A stretch of 56,845 nt of DNA from Chlorobiota bacterium (lineage in GTDB: Bacteria; Bacteroidota; Bacteroidia; Bacteroidales; B39-G9), in assembly GCA_013152655.1 (NCBI GenBank), contig JAADFW010000145.1, positions 1 to 56,845 on the forward strand, read 5' to 3'. The first letter of the stretch is position 1. Each line of letters opens with the position of its first letter. A model generated the notes under the pieces. It ran no database searches. It saw only the letters and a program-made list of their open reading frames with translations, and was not told where the DNA came from. The position numbers and the translations under genes are program-made. Below, one piece after another: positions 7,972 to 16,493 of the stretch.

Positions 7972-9408
7972 ATGAAAATATTTAGTATAAAGTTTCTTTT
8001 GTTCTTGTTTGTAACAACCTTTTATTTACCGGTGAATGCACAACCTGATGGAGAGCAGTTATTTAAAACAAATTGTGCTGTTTGTCATAAAATTGGCGCA
8101 AAATTAGTAGGCCCCGATTTAATGGGTGTTAACGATCGACATTCTGAAGAGTGGCTTTTAAAATTTATTAAATCTTCACAAACAGTTATTAAATCTGGTG
8201 ATGAAGCTGCCGTTAAATTATTTAATGAAAATTTTAAGTTGGTAATGCCTGACCAGCCTACTTTAAGCAACGAAGACATAAAAGCTGTTTTAAGTTATAT
8301 TGCCGCCTTTAGCGTTGAACAAGACCAGGCTGCAACTGAAATACAAAAAGAAGATAAATTGGCTGGCATGTCTGAAAATTTCTTACAAGAAGAAATAAAA
8401 GAAGGCACCCGGTTATTTCTTGGCTTAAAATCTCCTGAGAAAGGAGGCGAATCGTGCGTAAATTGCCATTATACAACCATTCCTGATTCTTTAAACTGGA
8501 ATCCTTCTGCTGCCGATCTTAGTAAATATTCTCTATCCAAAACAGATGCAGAACTTTTAAAATCAATAAATAATCCTTCTTCCGGAAAATTAAAAGAAGT
8601 ACATCAAAATTATAACCTCTCTGAAGATGAATTTACAAGCATAAAAGCATACTTAATTGATTTTGGTAAAAAAGGACTTAAAGAGGTAAGGCCATTGCCT
8701 AAAAGATTGCTTACTTTTTTAATCTTCGGATTTTTAATTGTTTTAATGCTAATTGATTTAATCTGGACACATAAAATAAAGTATAAAGTTATTCACCTGG
8801 CAGTTATCCTCTTAGCCATCGTTTTTATTAGTAAAATTATTATTGAAGAAGCTTATGCAGTTGCTTATGCTACGGGTTACGAACCCGATCAACCCATTAA
8901 ATTTTCTCATAAAGTTCACGCAGGCCAAAACCGGATTGATTGCCAATATTGTCATAGCTCAGCTGAAACAAGTAAAACAGCCGGTATTCCTTCAGCTAAT
9001 GTTTGTTTAAACTGTCATAAAGCTGTAAAAACAGGGCCAAACTCAGGAAGTTTTGAAATTGCTAAAATTTATGATGCCATTGAAAATAAAAAACCAATAG
9101 AATGGGTAAAAGTTCATAATTTACCCGACCATGTTTTTTTCAGTCATGCGCAACATGTTAATGCAGGTAAAATTAGTTGCGACCAATGCCATGGGCAAGT
9201 TGAAGAAATGCATGTGGTTAAACAAGTATCAGAATTGTCAATGGGCTGGTGCTTAGAATGTCATAAAAACACTAAAATTAATTTTACTAATAATGCATAT
9301 TACAGCCAAATGTTTGAACAATTACACAAAGATTTGAAGTCGGGCAAAATAGATAGCGTAACCGAAAGTCAGGTAGGTGGAATTGATTGTCAAAAATGTC
9401 ATTATTAA
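7972..9408 (+). CDS. actA: Alternative complex III subunit ActA, multihaem cytochrome c with N-terminal cytochrome domain
   Basis: Electron-accepting cytochrome subunit of the quinol:electron acceptor oxidoreductase. Seven CxxCH haem sites are visible: CAVCH, CVNCH, CQYCH, CLNCH, CDQCH, CLECH and CQKCH. The last five form the ActA pentahaem domain. The first two lie in an N-terminal class I-like cytochrome c region, with possible distal Met in KLVMPDQP. Two membrane segments (LLTFLIFGFLIVLML and VIHLAVILLAIVFI) separate the two parts. The ORF is open from 7909, but the ATG at 7972 begins a clean signal peptide (MKIFSIKFLLFLF...VNAQ), so I chose it. It is the first gene of the act operon. Confidence 0.93.
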   Translation: MKIFSIKFLLFLFVTTFYLPVNAQPDGEQLFKTNCAVCHKIGAKLVGPDLMGVNDRHSEEWLLKFIKSSQTVIKSGDEAAVKLFNENFKLVMPDQPTLSNEDIKAVLSYIAAFSVEQDQAATEIQKEDKLAGMSENFLQEEIKEGTRLFLGLKSPEKGGESCVNCHYTTIPDSLNWNPSAADLSKYSLSKTDAELLKSINNPSSGKLKEVHQNYNLSEDEFTSIKAYLIDFGKKGLKEVRPLPKRLLTFLIFGFLIVLMLIDLIWTHKIKYKVIHLAVILLAIVFISKIIIEEAYAVAYATGYEPDQPIKFSHKVHAGQNRIDCQYCHSSAETSKTAGIPSANVCLNCHKAVKTGPNSGSFEIAKIYDAIENKKPIEWVKVHNLPDHVFFSHAQHVNAGKISCDQCHGQVEEMHVVKQVSELSMGWCLECHKNTKINFTNNAYYSQMFEQLHKDLKSGKIDSVTESQVGGIDCQKCHY

Positions 9409-9481
9409 ATTATTGAGAAAGACTTATCATATAATACAAATTAAATAAATTATTAAATCAATATTAAAACAAACAAGTAGA

Positions 9482-12460
9482 ATGGATAACTACTGGCAAA
9501 GTATTGAAGAATACGGAAAAGACCCGAAAGAACTAGATAGAAAAGCAGAATTTACTGAAGAAAATCATCCTCTTGCAGAAATGTTTGATAAAAGTATTAT
9601 TAATGCACCTGCTTCGCGGCGAAATTTTTTAAAAATGTTCGGCTTCAGCATTGCTACTGCAACAGTGGTATCAAGTTGTAAAAACTCTGTAAATAAAGCT
9701 ATTCCTTATTTGATTAAACCGGAAGAAATTACTCCCGGGAAAGCTACTTTTTATGCTTCATCATATATGGATAGCAGCGATTATTGCAGCATTTTGGTAA
9801 AAACCAGAGAAGGACGGCCAATTAAAATTGAAGGCAATACCTTATCAAGCATTACCAAAGGCGGAACAAGTGCAAAAACACAAGCTTCCGTATTAAGTTT
9901 ATATGATACCGAACGATTACAGAATCCGATTGCTAAAGGAACTGAAAAATCATGGAATGAAATTGATAAGGATATTATAAAAGAATTAAATAAAATTTCT
10001 TCTGATAAGGGAAATATAGTTTTATTAACATCAAGTATTTATAGTCCTTCAACTAAAAAAGTAATTGAACAATTCCGAAAAAAACATAATAGCCTTAAAG
10101 TAGTTAATTATGATCCGGTTTCTGCTTCAGCAATAATTTTGGCAAATAAAAACACTTTCAATAAAGCATTAATTCCGTCATATTACTTTAACAAAGCAGC
10201 AGTAATAGTAAGTTTTGGAGCTGATTTTCTTGGAACGTGGATTTCTCCCATTGAATTTACCAGGCAATATGTTCAAAACAGAAAACTCACCAATGGTGAA
10301 AAAACCATGTCAAGACATATTCATTTTGAAACCGGCATGTCGTTAACAGGAAGTAATGCTGACAAGAGAATTCCAATTAAACCTTCCGATGAAGGAATTA
10401 TTTTGGCTAATTTATATAATGAACTAACAAAAATTACAGGAGCTGAATCGTTCAGCACTCCAGAGTCTCCGGTTAATATAAAAGAAATTGCCAACGAGTT
10501 ATTAAACAATAAAACTAAATCGTTGGTTGTTTCGGGCTCAAATAACCTTTCAAATCAAATTTTAGTAAATGCCATTAATAATTTGTTAGGTAGTTATGGA
10601 AATACTATTGATTTAAATACACCCTTCCTTATTAAACAAGCTATTGATTCTGATTTTAACTCTCTGGTTCAATCGATGAATGAGGGAAGCATAGATGCAC
10701 TTTTAATTTATAATGCAAATCCTGTTTATAATTCATTTATAAGTAGCAGTTTTATAACCGGACTTGAAAAAGTACCATTAAAAATTTCCTTTGCATCTAC
10801 ATTAGACGAAACAGCTTCGCTTTGTGATTATGTTTGTCCTGACAATCATTACCTTGAATCTTGGAATGACGCAGAACCTAAAAAAGGTTTTTATAGTTTA
10901 ATGCAGCCTACAATTGCAAATTTATTCAACACACGGCAATTTCAGGAAAGCATTTTAACATGGGCAGGCAATACAACAAAATATCATGATTTTATTCAAT
11001 CGGTTTGGGAAGCAGAACTATTCCCAAAACAAGAAATGCCTTTATTTAGAAATTTTTGGAATAAAAGTTTGCAAGATGGTATTTTTGAAGTACAGCCCGT
11101 GAAAGCTTCTCAACCTGAATTCATAGACTCTTTTACCAAACCTGCCATAGATAAACTGGCCTCTAATCAAAATGAAGCAGGTTTTGAAATCAGCTTTTAT
11201 GAAAAAGTTAGTATTGGAAATGGAAATCAAGCAAATAATCCCTGGCTACAAGAAATGCCTGACCCGATTTCAAAAATAGTATGGGACAATTACGCTAACA
11301 TTTCTCCAAAACAAGCCAAAGAACTGAATCTTAAAAATGGAGATGTTATAAATATTAATCATACTATACAACTTCCAATTTTTATTCAACCCGGACAGGC
11401 ATACCAAACCCTATCTGTTGCTTACGGCTATGGAAGGACAAAAACAGGAAAAGTTGGAAATAAAGTAGGAGAAAATGTTTTTCCATTACCTACAATAAAA
11501 GAAGGTTGTATTCAAAATACATTACTCAATGTTGCGGTTTCTGCCATTGGCTTTAACCATCCTCTGGCTATGACTCAAACACATCATTCCATGGAAGGGA
11601 GGAAAATAGTTAGAGAATCTACACTTGAAAAATATCTTGAAGACCCTAAGTCGGGTAATGAATATCATTTTGAAATAGAAGAAGAATCTACTTCTCTTTA
11701 TAAAAACCACCCAACGGAAGGACATCATTGGGGAATGGTAGTTGATTTGAATTCTTGTATTGGATGTGGAAATTGTGTAATAGCTTGCCAGGCAGAAAAC
11801 AATGTACCTGTGGTTGGAAAAGAGGAAGCTATGAAAAACCGGGAAATGCAATGGATTAGAATTGACCGCTACTATAATGGTGATCCTGAAAATCCTGAAA
11901 CAGTATTCCAGCCGGTAATGTGTCAGCATTGCGATAATGCACCTTGCGAAAATGTTTGTCCAACAGCTGCAACCAACCATAGTTCCGAAGGATTAAACCA
12001 AATGATTTATAACCGTTGTGTAGGAACAAAATATTGTGCAAATAATTGCCCTTATAAAGTGCGTAGATTTAATTGGTTTGATTACACTAATGCAGATGCA
12101 ATACCTGCAAACACTCACGATGTTGCAGGAATGACTGTTGATTTGAAACGTATGGTACTAAATCCTGATGTAACTGTCCGGGCAAAAGGAGTAATGGAAA
12201 AATGCTCTATGTGTGTGCAACGAATACAAGAGAAAAAATTAGATGCAAAAATTGAAGGCAGGCCTTTAAAAGACCTTGAAATACAAACAGCTTGTATGCA
12301 ATCATGCCCTTCTAATGCAATTATTTTTGGCGACATGAATGATAAAAAAAGCGAAGTTTCCAGACTTATGCACAACGAAAGAAATTACCATTTATTGGAA
12401 GAATTACATGTTTTGCCTTCTGTTGGCTATTTAACAAAAATCAGAAATAAAAAAGCATAA
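9482..12460 (+). CDS. actB: Alternative complex III subunit ActB, molybdopterin-oxidoreductase-like/iron-sulfur fusion protein
   Basis: Periplasmic iron-sulfur subunit. The N-terminal half resembles a molybdopterin oxidoreductase that in this family holds no cofactor. The C-terminal part, from about residue 745, is a ferredoxin-like module with CIGCGNCVIAC, CQHCDNAPCENVCP, CVGTKYCANNCP and CSMC...CMQSCP, consistent with three [4Fe-4S] and one [3Fe-4S] cluster as known for ActB. A perfect Tat motif SRRNFLK lies at residues 45-51, followed by a hydrophobic stretch and SSC at residue 66. The Cys is a candidate for lipid attachment, as reported for ActB. Length is 992 residues. It is 73 bp after actA. 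Confidence 0.96.
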   Translation: MDNYWQSIEEYGKDPKELDRKAEFTEENHPLAEMFDKSIINAPASRRNFLKMFGFSIATATVVSSCKNSVNKAIPYLIKPEEITPGKATFYASSYMDSSDYCSILVKTREGRPIKIEGNTLSSITKGGTSAKTQASVLSLYDTERLQNPIAKGTEKSWNEIDKDIIKELNKISSDKGNIVLLTSSIYSPSTKKVIEQFRKKHNSLKVVNYDPVSASAIILANKNTFNKALIPSYYFNKAAVIVSFGADFLGTWISPIEFTRQYVQNRKLTNGEKTMSRHIHFETGMSLTGSNADKRIPIKPSDEGIILANLYNELTKITGAESFSTPESPVNIKEIANELLNNKTKSLVVSGSNNLSNQILVNAINNLLGSYGNTIDLNTPFLIKQAIDSDFNSLVQSMNEGSIDALLIYNANPVYNSFISSSFITGLEKVPLKISFASTLDETASLCDYVCPDNHYLESWNDAEPKKGFYSLMQPTIANLFNTRQFQESILTWAGNTTKYHDFIQSVWEAELFPKQEMPLFRNFWNKSLQDGIFEVQPVKASQPEFIDSFTKPAIDKLASNQNEAGFEISFYEKVSIGNGNQANNPWLQEMPDPISKIVWDNYANISPKQAKELNLKNGDVININHTIQLPIFIQPGQAYQTLSVAYGYGRTKTGKVGNKVGENVFPLPTIKEGCIQNTLLNVAVSAIGFNHPLAMTQTHHSMEGRKIVRESTLEKYLEDPKSGNEYHFEIEEESTSLYKNHPTEGHHWGMVVDLNSCIGCGNCVIACQAENNVPVVGKEEAMKNREMQWIRIDRYYNGDPENPETVFQPVMCQHCDNAPCENVCPTAATNHSSEGLNQMIYNRCVGTKYCANNCPYKVRRFNWFDYTNADAIPANTHDVAGMTVDLKRMVLNPDVTVRAKGVMEKCSMCVQRIQEKKLDAKIEGRPLKDLEIQTACMQSCPSNAIIFGDMNDKKSEVSRLMHNERNYHLLEELHVLPSVGYLTKIRNKKA

Positions 12461-12496
12461 TTAAACATAGAATAAATTAATTTAAACTAATAAAAT

Positions 12497-13858
12497 ATGT
12501 ACGTATCTCCGATTAGAGAACCTTTAATTAAAGGAGAAAAAAGTTATCAAACTATTACGGATGAAATTTCCGCACCAATAGCCGGGAAACCAGGCCCATT
12601 ATGGTATGCCGGAATTACTTTTTCAACACTGGCTTTATTGGTTGGATTGTACGCTATGGGGCATACCGTTTGGAACGGCATAGGCACATGGGGTGCAAAC
12701 AGAACCATTAATTGGGGTTGGGGAATAACAAATTTTGTGTGGTGGGTTGGTATTGGCCATGCAGGTACCTTTATTTCTGCCATATTATTATTATTCCGAC
12801 AAAAATGGAGAACCAGTATAAACAGGGCAGCTGAAGCCATGACAATATTTGCTGTAATATGCGCAGCACTATTTCCGGTACTTCACCTTGGCCGTCCGTG
12901 GTTAGCTTTTTTTATGGCTCCGTATCCTTCAACTCGTGAATTATGGATTAATTTTAATTCACCGTTGATTTGGGATGTTTTTGCAATTAGTACCTATTTT
13001 ACAGTCTCTCTTTTATTTTGGTACATTGGACTAATACCCGATTTAGGAACTATCCGTGACAGAGTTACCTCAAAAGGGAAAAAAGCATTTTATAAATTTA
13101 TGAGTTTTGGTTGGACAGGGTCAGCAAAACACTGGCAACGTCACGAATCAATTAGTTTAATATTAGCCGGGTTAGCTGCTCCATTAGTTCTTTCTGTACA
13201 TAGTATTGTAAGCATGGATTTTGCTACATCACTAATTCCTGGTTGGCATACTACTATTTTTCCCCCTTATTTTGTTTCCGGAGCTATTTTCTCAGGATTT
13301 GCGATGGTATTAACACTAATGATTATTACCCGACGAACATTGAACTTACAACAATACATTACTGTAAATCATATCGAATCAATGAATAAAATAATTATTG
13401 CAACCGGTTCTATTGTAGGTGTTGCTTATATTACTGAATTATTTATGTCGTGGTATTCTGGAAATATTTATGAACAATATACTTTTTTAAACAGGGCAAC
13501 CGGGCCATATTGGTGGGCTTACTGGATAATGATGACTTGTAATGTAATCTCTCCCCAGTTACTGTGGTTTAAAAAACTTAGAAGAAATTTAACATTTACT
13601 TTTATTTTATCCATTTTTATAAATATTGGAATGTGGTTTGAACGCTTTGTTATTGTTGTTACTTCATTACATCGTGATTTTTTACCATCCAGTTGGTCTA
13701 TGTATTATCCTTCTATTACCGAAGTGGGTATTTTTATAGGCACTTTTGGAATATTCTTTACTTTATTTCTGCTGTTTATTCGCTTTTTCCCTGTAATTGC
13801 AATATCTGAGGTTAAAAGCGTATTAAAAAGTTCCAGTGAAAAATTCATTAAAAAGTAA
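12497..13858 (+). CDS. actC: Alternative complex III subunit ActC, NrfD/PsrC-like quinol-binding membrane protein
   Basis: Integral membrane subunit of the NrfD/PsrC family with about ten membrane helices in 453 residues. It is thought to oxidise menaquinol and pass electrons to ActB. Family features include NFVWWVGIGHAGTFISAILLL, HLGRPWLAFFMAPYPS and IVSMDFATSLIPGWHTTIFPPYF. It begins 36 bp after actB and ends 11 bp before actD, within the act operon. Confidence 0.96.
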   Translation: MYVSPIREPLIKGEKSYQTITDEISAPIAGKPGPLWYAGITFSTLALLVGLYAMGHTVWNGIGTWGANRTINWGWGITNFVWWVGIGHAGTFISAILLLFRQKWRTSINRAAEAMTIFAVICAALFPVLHLGRPWLAFFMAPYPSTRELWINFNSPLIWDVFAISTYFTVSLLFWYIGLIPDLGTIRDRVTSKGKKAFYKFMSFGWTGSAKHWQRHESISLILAGLAAPLVLSVHSIVSMDFATSLIPGWHTTIFPPYFVSGAIFSGFAMVLTLMIITRRTLNLQQYITVNHIESMNKIIIATGSIVGVAYITELFMSWYSGNIYEQYTFLNRATGPYWWAYWIMMTCNVISPQLLWFKKLRRNLTFTFILSIFINIGMWFERFVIVVTSLHRDFLPSSWSMYYPSITEVGIFIGTFGIFFTLFLLFIRFFPVIAISEVKSVLKSSSEKFIKK

Positions 13859-13869
13859 AAAGAACAAAC

Positions 13870-14397
13870 ATGAAAAGAACAAATAATTACATAACAGCAT
13901 ACTTTGAAGATGATGATGACTTGAAAGTTGGTATTAAAAGCCTTTTAGAGAAAAAAGTTACTATTCATGATGTTTTAACACCTTTTGCCGTTCATGGTTT
14001 AGATCATCTTTTAAATTTCAAGCGTTCACGAATTCCAAAAGTGGGTTTTATTTCAGGAATGGTTGGCGGTGTTTCAACATTATTATTCCAAACATGGGTA
14101 TTTACTAAAGCATGGCCTCTAAATATTGGGGGAAAGCCTTTCTTTGCCCTTCCTTCATTTATTCCGGTAACTTTTGAATTGAGTGTATTGATTGCAGCTT
14201 TTGGAATGATTGCTGCATATTTTATTAGTTCAAACATAGGCCCTGGTTCTAAAAATGTTATATATGATGAACGTGTTACGGATGACCGATTTTTAATAAT
14301 AATAGATTTAGAAAAAGATAATTCGATAAATGATAAAGAAAAAATAAAAGAAATTTTAAAAGAAATTGGTGCTAAAGGAATTACCATTAAAGAATAA
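13870..14397 (+). CDS. actD: Alternative complex III subunit ActD (DUF3341)
   Basis: Small membrane subunit of 175 residues with two transmembrane segments (FISGMVGGVSTLLFQTWVF and FELSVLIAAFGMIAAYFI), matching DUF3341. The N-terminal domain starts with an ACT-like stretch (YITAYFEDDDDLKVGI), and the C-terminal tail is charged. It supports complex assembly, and its precise role is not known. It starts 11 bp after actC. Confidence 0.94.
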   Translation: MKRTNNYITAYFEDDDDLKVGIKSLLEKKVTIHDVLTPFAVHGLDHLLNFKRSRIPKVGFISGMVGGVSTLLFQTWVFTKAWPLNIGGKPFFALPSFIPVTFELSVLIAAFGMIAAYFISSNIGPGSKNVIYDERVTDDRFLIIIDLEKDNSINDKEKIKEILKEIGAKGITIKE

Positions 14398-14448
14398 TTT
14401 TCTAAAAACTTAACTTCATAATTTGATTAAGAATAAAAATAAATTCCA

Positions 14449-15612
14449 ATGAACGAAAAATTTAAATTTGAAAAAAGCCAAAAAATTACTTTTATATTAT
14501 TAATTGTAGTTGGCCTTTTGAGTCTAACAGCCGGAATATTAATATATAAAGATCATCCTGAAAAGATATGGTCAAATATTTTACTTAATAATTATTACTT
14601 TTTAGCTATTGCCTTATGTGGAATATTCTTTGTTGCAGTACATAAAATTGCTGATTCAGGCTGGCAAGCAAGTTTAATTCGTATTCCAGAATCTTTTGCA
14701 TCTTATATCCCAATTGCTGCTATATTAATGTTTTTAATTTATTTCGGAATGCATGATATATACCATTGGACACATACAGAAAGTTTAGACCATATTTTAC
14801 AGGGAAAAACAGCTTATTTAAATATGCCTTTCTTTTTTATTAGAATGTTTATATATTTTGCATTATGGATTCTGGTAAGTTACGGACTAAGAAGACTTTC
14901 AATAAAAAGCGATTTTGAAAATGACAATAAACACTTTAATAAAAGCAGGACTTATGCAGCATTATTTGTTGTATTGTTTGCAATAACATCTTCAACCATG
15001 AGTTGGGATTGGTTGCTTTCTATTGATGCTCATTGGTATAGTACAATGTTTGGCTGGTATATTTTTTCAGGTGCCTTGGTTACTTCTATTGCTGCAATCA
15101 CTCTTATTATTTTATATCTTAGAAAAAAAGGCTATATGCAGTATATTACAGAATCGCACTTGCATGACTTAGGCAAGTACTTGTTTGGTTTTAGTATTAT
15201 GTGGGCATATTTATGGTTTGTACAATTTTTATTTATCTGGTATGCCAATATTCAGGAAGAAACCGTATATTTTGTCCAGCGATTAGAGCATTTCCCAATT
15301 CTTTTTTATGCTAATGTTATTATAAACCTTGTACTTCCATTTTTTGTACTAATGTCAAGAGGTTCAAAAATGAAAACTTCTATTTTAGCAACAATTGCAG
15401 CTATAATTCTAATAGGACATTGGATAGATTTGTATTTAGTAATTATGCCCGGTTCGGTGGGAAATTCAGCATCTGTTGGTTTTCTTGAAATAGGCTTAAG
15501 CATTGGTTATGCCGGACTGTTTTTATATGTAATATTCAATTCATTGACAAAAGCAAGTTTAGTTCCTGTTAACCATCCGTTTTTAGAAGAAAGTTTACAT
15601 TATGAAACCTAA
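14449..15612 (+). CDS. actF: Alternative complex III subunit ActF, second NrfD-like membrane protein
   Basis: Polytopic membrane protein of 387 residues with about ten helices. The conserved ActF stretch SWDWLLSIDAHWYSTMFGWY is present, followed by LHDLGKYLFGFSIMWAYLWF and FLFIWYANIQEE. ActF is the second quinol-oxidoreductase-type membrane subunit and makes a pseudo-symmetric pair with ActC. In the operons I know, the monohaem subunit ActE comes before ActF. Here ActF follows actD directly (51 bp) and ActE comes after it. Confidence 0.93.
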   Translation: MNEKFKFEKSQKITFILLIVVGLLSLTAGILIYKDHPEKIWSNILLNNYYFLAIALCGIFFVAVHKIADSGWQASLIRIPESFASYIPIAAILMFLIYFGMHDIYHWTHTESLDHILQGKTAYLNMPFFFIRMFIYFALWILVSYGLRRLSIKSDFENDNKHFNKSRTYAALFVVLFAITSSTMSWDWLLSIDAHWYSTMFGWYIFSGALVTSIAAITLIILYLRKKGYMQYITESHLHDLGKYLFGFSIMWAYLWFVQFLFIWYANIQEETVYFVQRLEHFPILFYANVIINLVLPFFVLMSRGSKMKTSILATIAAIILIGHWIDLYLVIMPGSVGNSASVGFLEIGLSIGYAGLFLYVIFNSLTKASLVPVNHPFLEESLHYET

Positions 15613-15697
15613 AATAATTACTATTATTTAGAATGAATAAATATTTTGTTAAATGCTCATTCTAATATTCTCAGAAAAATTATAAAATTATAGACAA

Positions 15698-16258
15698 ATG
15701 AAATATTCAACATTATTTATTGCAAGTACATTTTTCATTTTTACTTTCATTTCCTGTGATAAAACCCGTAATGATACCGCAAGGCACTTCATGCCCGACA
15801 TGCAAGATTCAAGGGCTTATGAAACTTATTCTGCTAATCCTAATTTTTCGGACGACAAAACTGCCAGGCCACCGGTTGAAGGCACAATTCCAAGAGGATT
15901 TATTCCTTATCAATATCCTAATACGCCAGAAGGTAAAATTGCTGCCGGAAACGAATTAAAAAATCCGGTTCTTTTAAATAAAGAATCATTAAAAGATGGT
16001 GAAAAAATGTATAAGCGTTTTTGCATTGATTGCCATGGAGAAAAAGGAGATGGAAAAGGCTACTTATTTACAAGTGGAAAATACCCGGTACAACCCCGAA
16101 CATTGATTGACAATGACTTAAAAACAAGGCCTGTTGGACAAATATATCATGTTATTACACTTGGCTCTGCTGTTATGGGTGCACATGGTAGTCAAATAGC
16201 TCCCAATGACAGATGGAAAATAATACACTACATTAAAGAAGTTCTTCAAAAAAATTAA
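15698..16258 (+). CDS. actE: Alternative complex III subunit ActE, monohaem cytochrome c lipoprotein
   Basis: A lipobox FISC at the end of the signal peptide gives a lipid-anchored periplasmic protein. One haem site (CIDCHGEKGDGKG) occurs near residue 110, with a probable distal Met in LGSAVMGAHGSQI and the terminal helix NDRWKIIHYIKEVL, typical of a class I cytochrome c. At 186 residues it fits ActE, which carries electrons from ActA toward a terminal oxidase. It closes the act operon. No cox genes follow. Confidence 0.93.
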   Translation: MKYSTLFIASTFFIFTFISCDKTRNDTARHFMPDMQDSRAYETYSANPNFSDDKTARPPVEGTIPRGFIPYQYPNTPEGKIAAGNELKNPVLLNKESLKDGEKMYKRFCIDCHGEKGDGKGYLFTSGKYPVQPRTLIDNDLKTRPVGQIYHVITLGSAVMGAHGSQIAPNDRWKIIHYIKEVLQKN

Positions 16259-16316
16259 AACTATTATAGTTTCCTTGTTTTATCATATTTTTAGGTACAT
16301 GTAGTTGAAACTACAT
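16258..16316 (+). other. Two short palindromes after the act operon
   Basis: AAACTA-TTA-TAGTTT (16258-16272) begins at the actE stop codon. ATGTAGT-TGAA-ACTACAT (16299-16316) is an exact 7-bp stem with a four-base loop. Together they could end or stabilise the act transcript, although T runs are weak. The rest of the gap to 16493 is AT-rich without recognisable genes. A TAGATTTA at 16463-16470 is a weak promoter candidate for ccsBA. Confidence 0.35.
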
Positions 16317-16493
16317 AAATATTATTTAGGATATTCATCTGTAAAAAACCTGCTTTTAATCATTTTTTAATAAAAAAAATTGCATTTTCTTGTAAATCAA
16401 TAAAAATTCTATTTTATAATTAATTTAAAACATTAAACATTATTTATTTTTACTGATTAATGTAGATTTAGCATTCATTAAAAAAATATTCCT

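Noticed and set aside
11522-11980. 152-residue minus-strand ORF inside actB
   Set aside because: It is a shadow of the actB coding frame, with Phe/Ile/Cys-rich sequence and no family signature.
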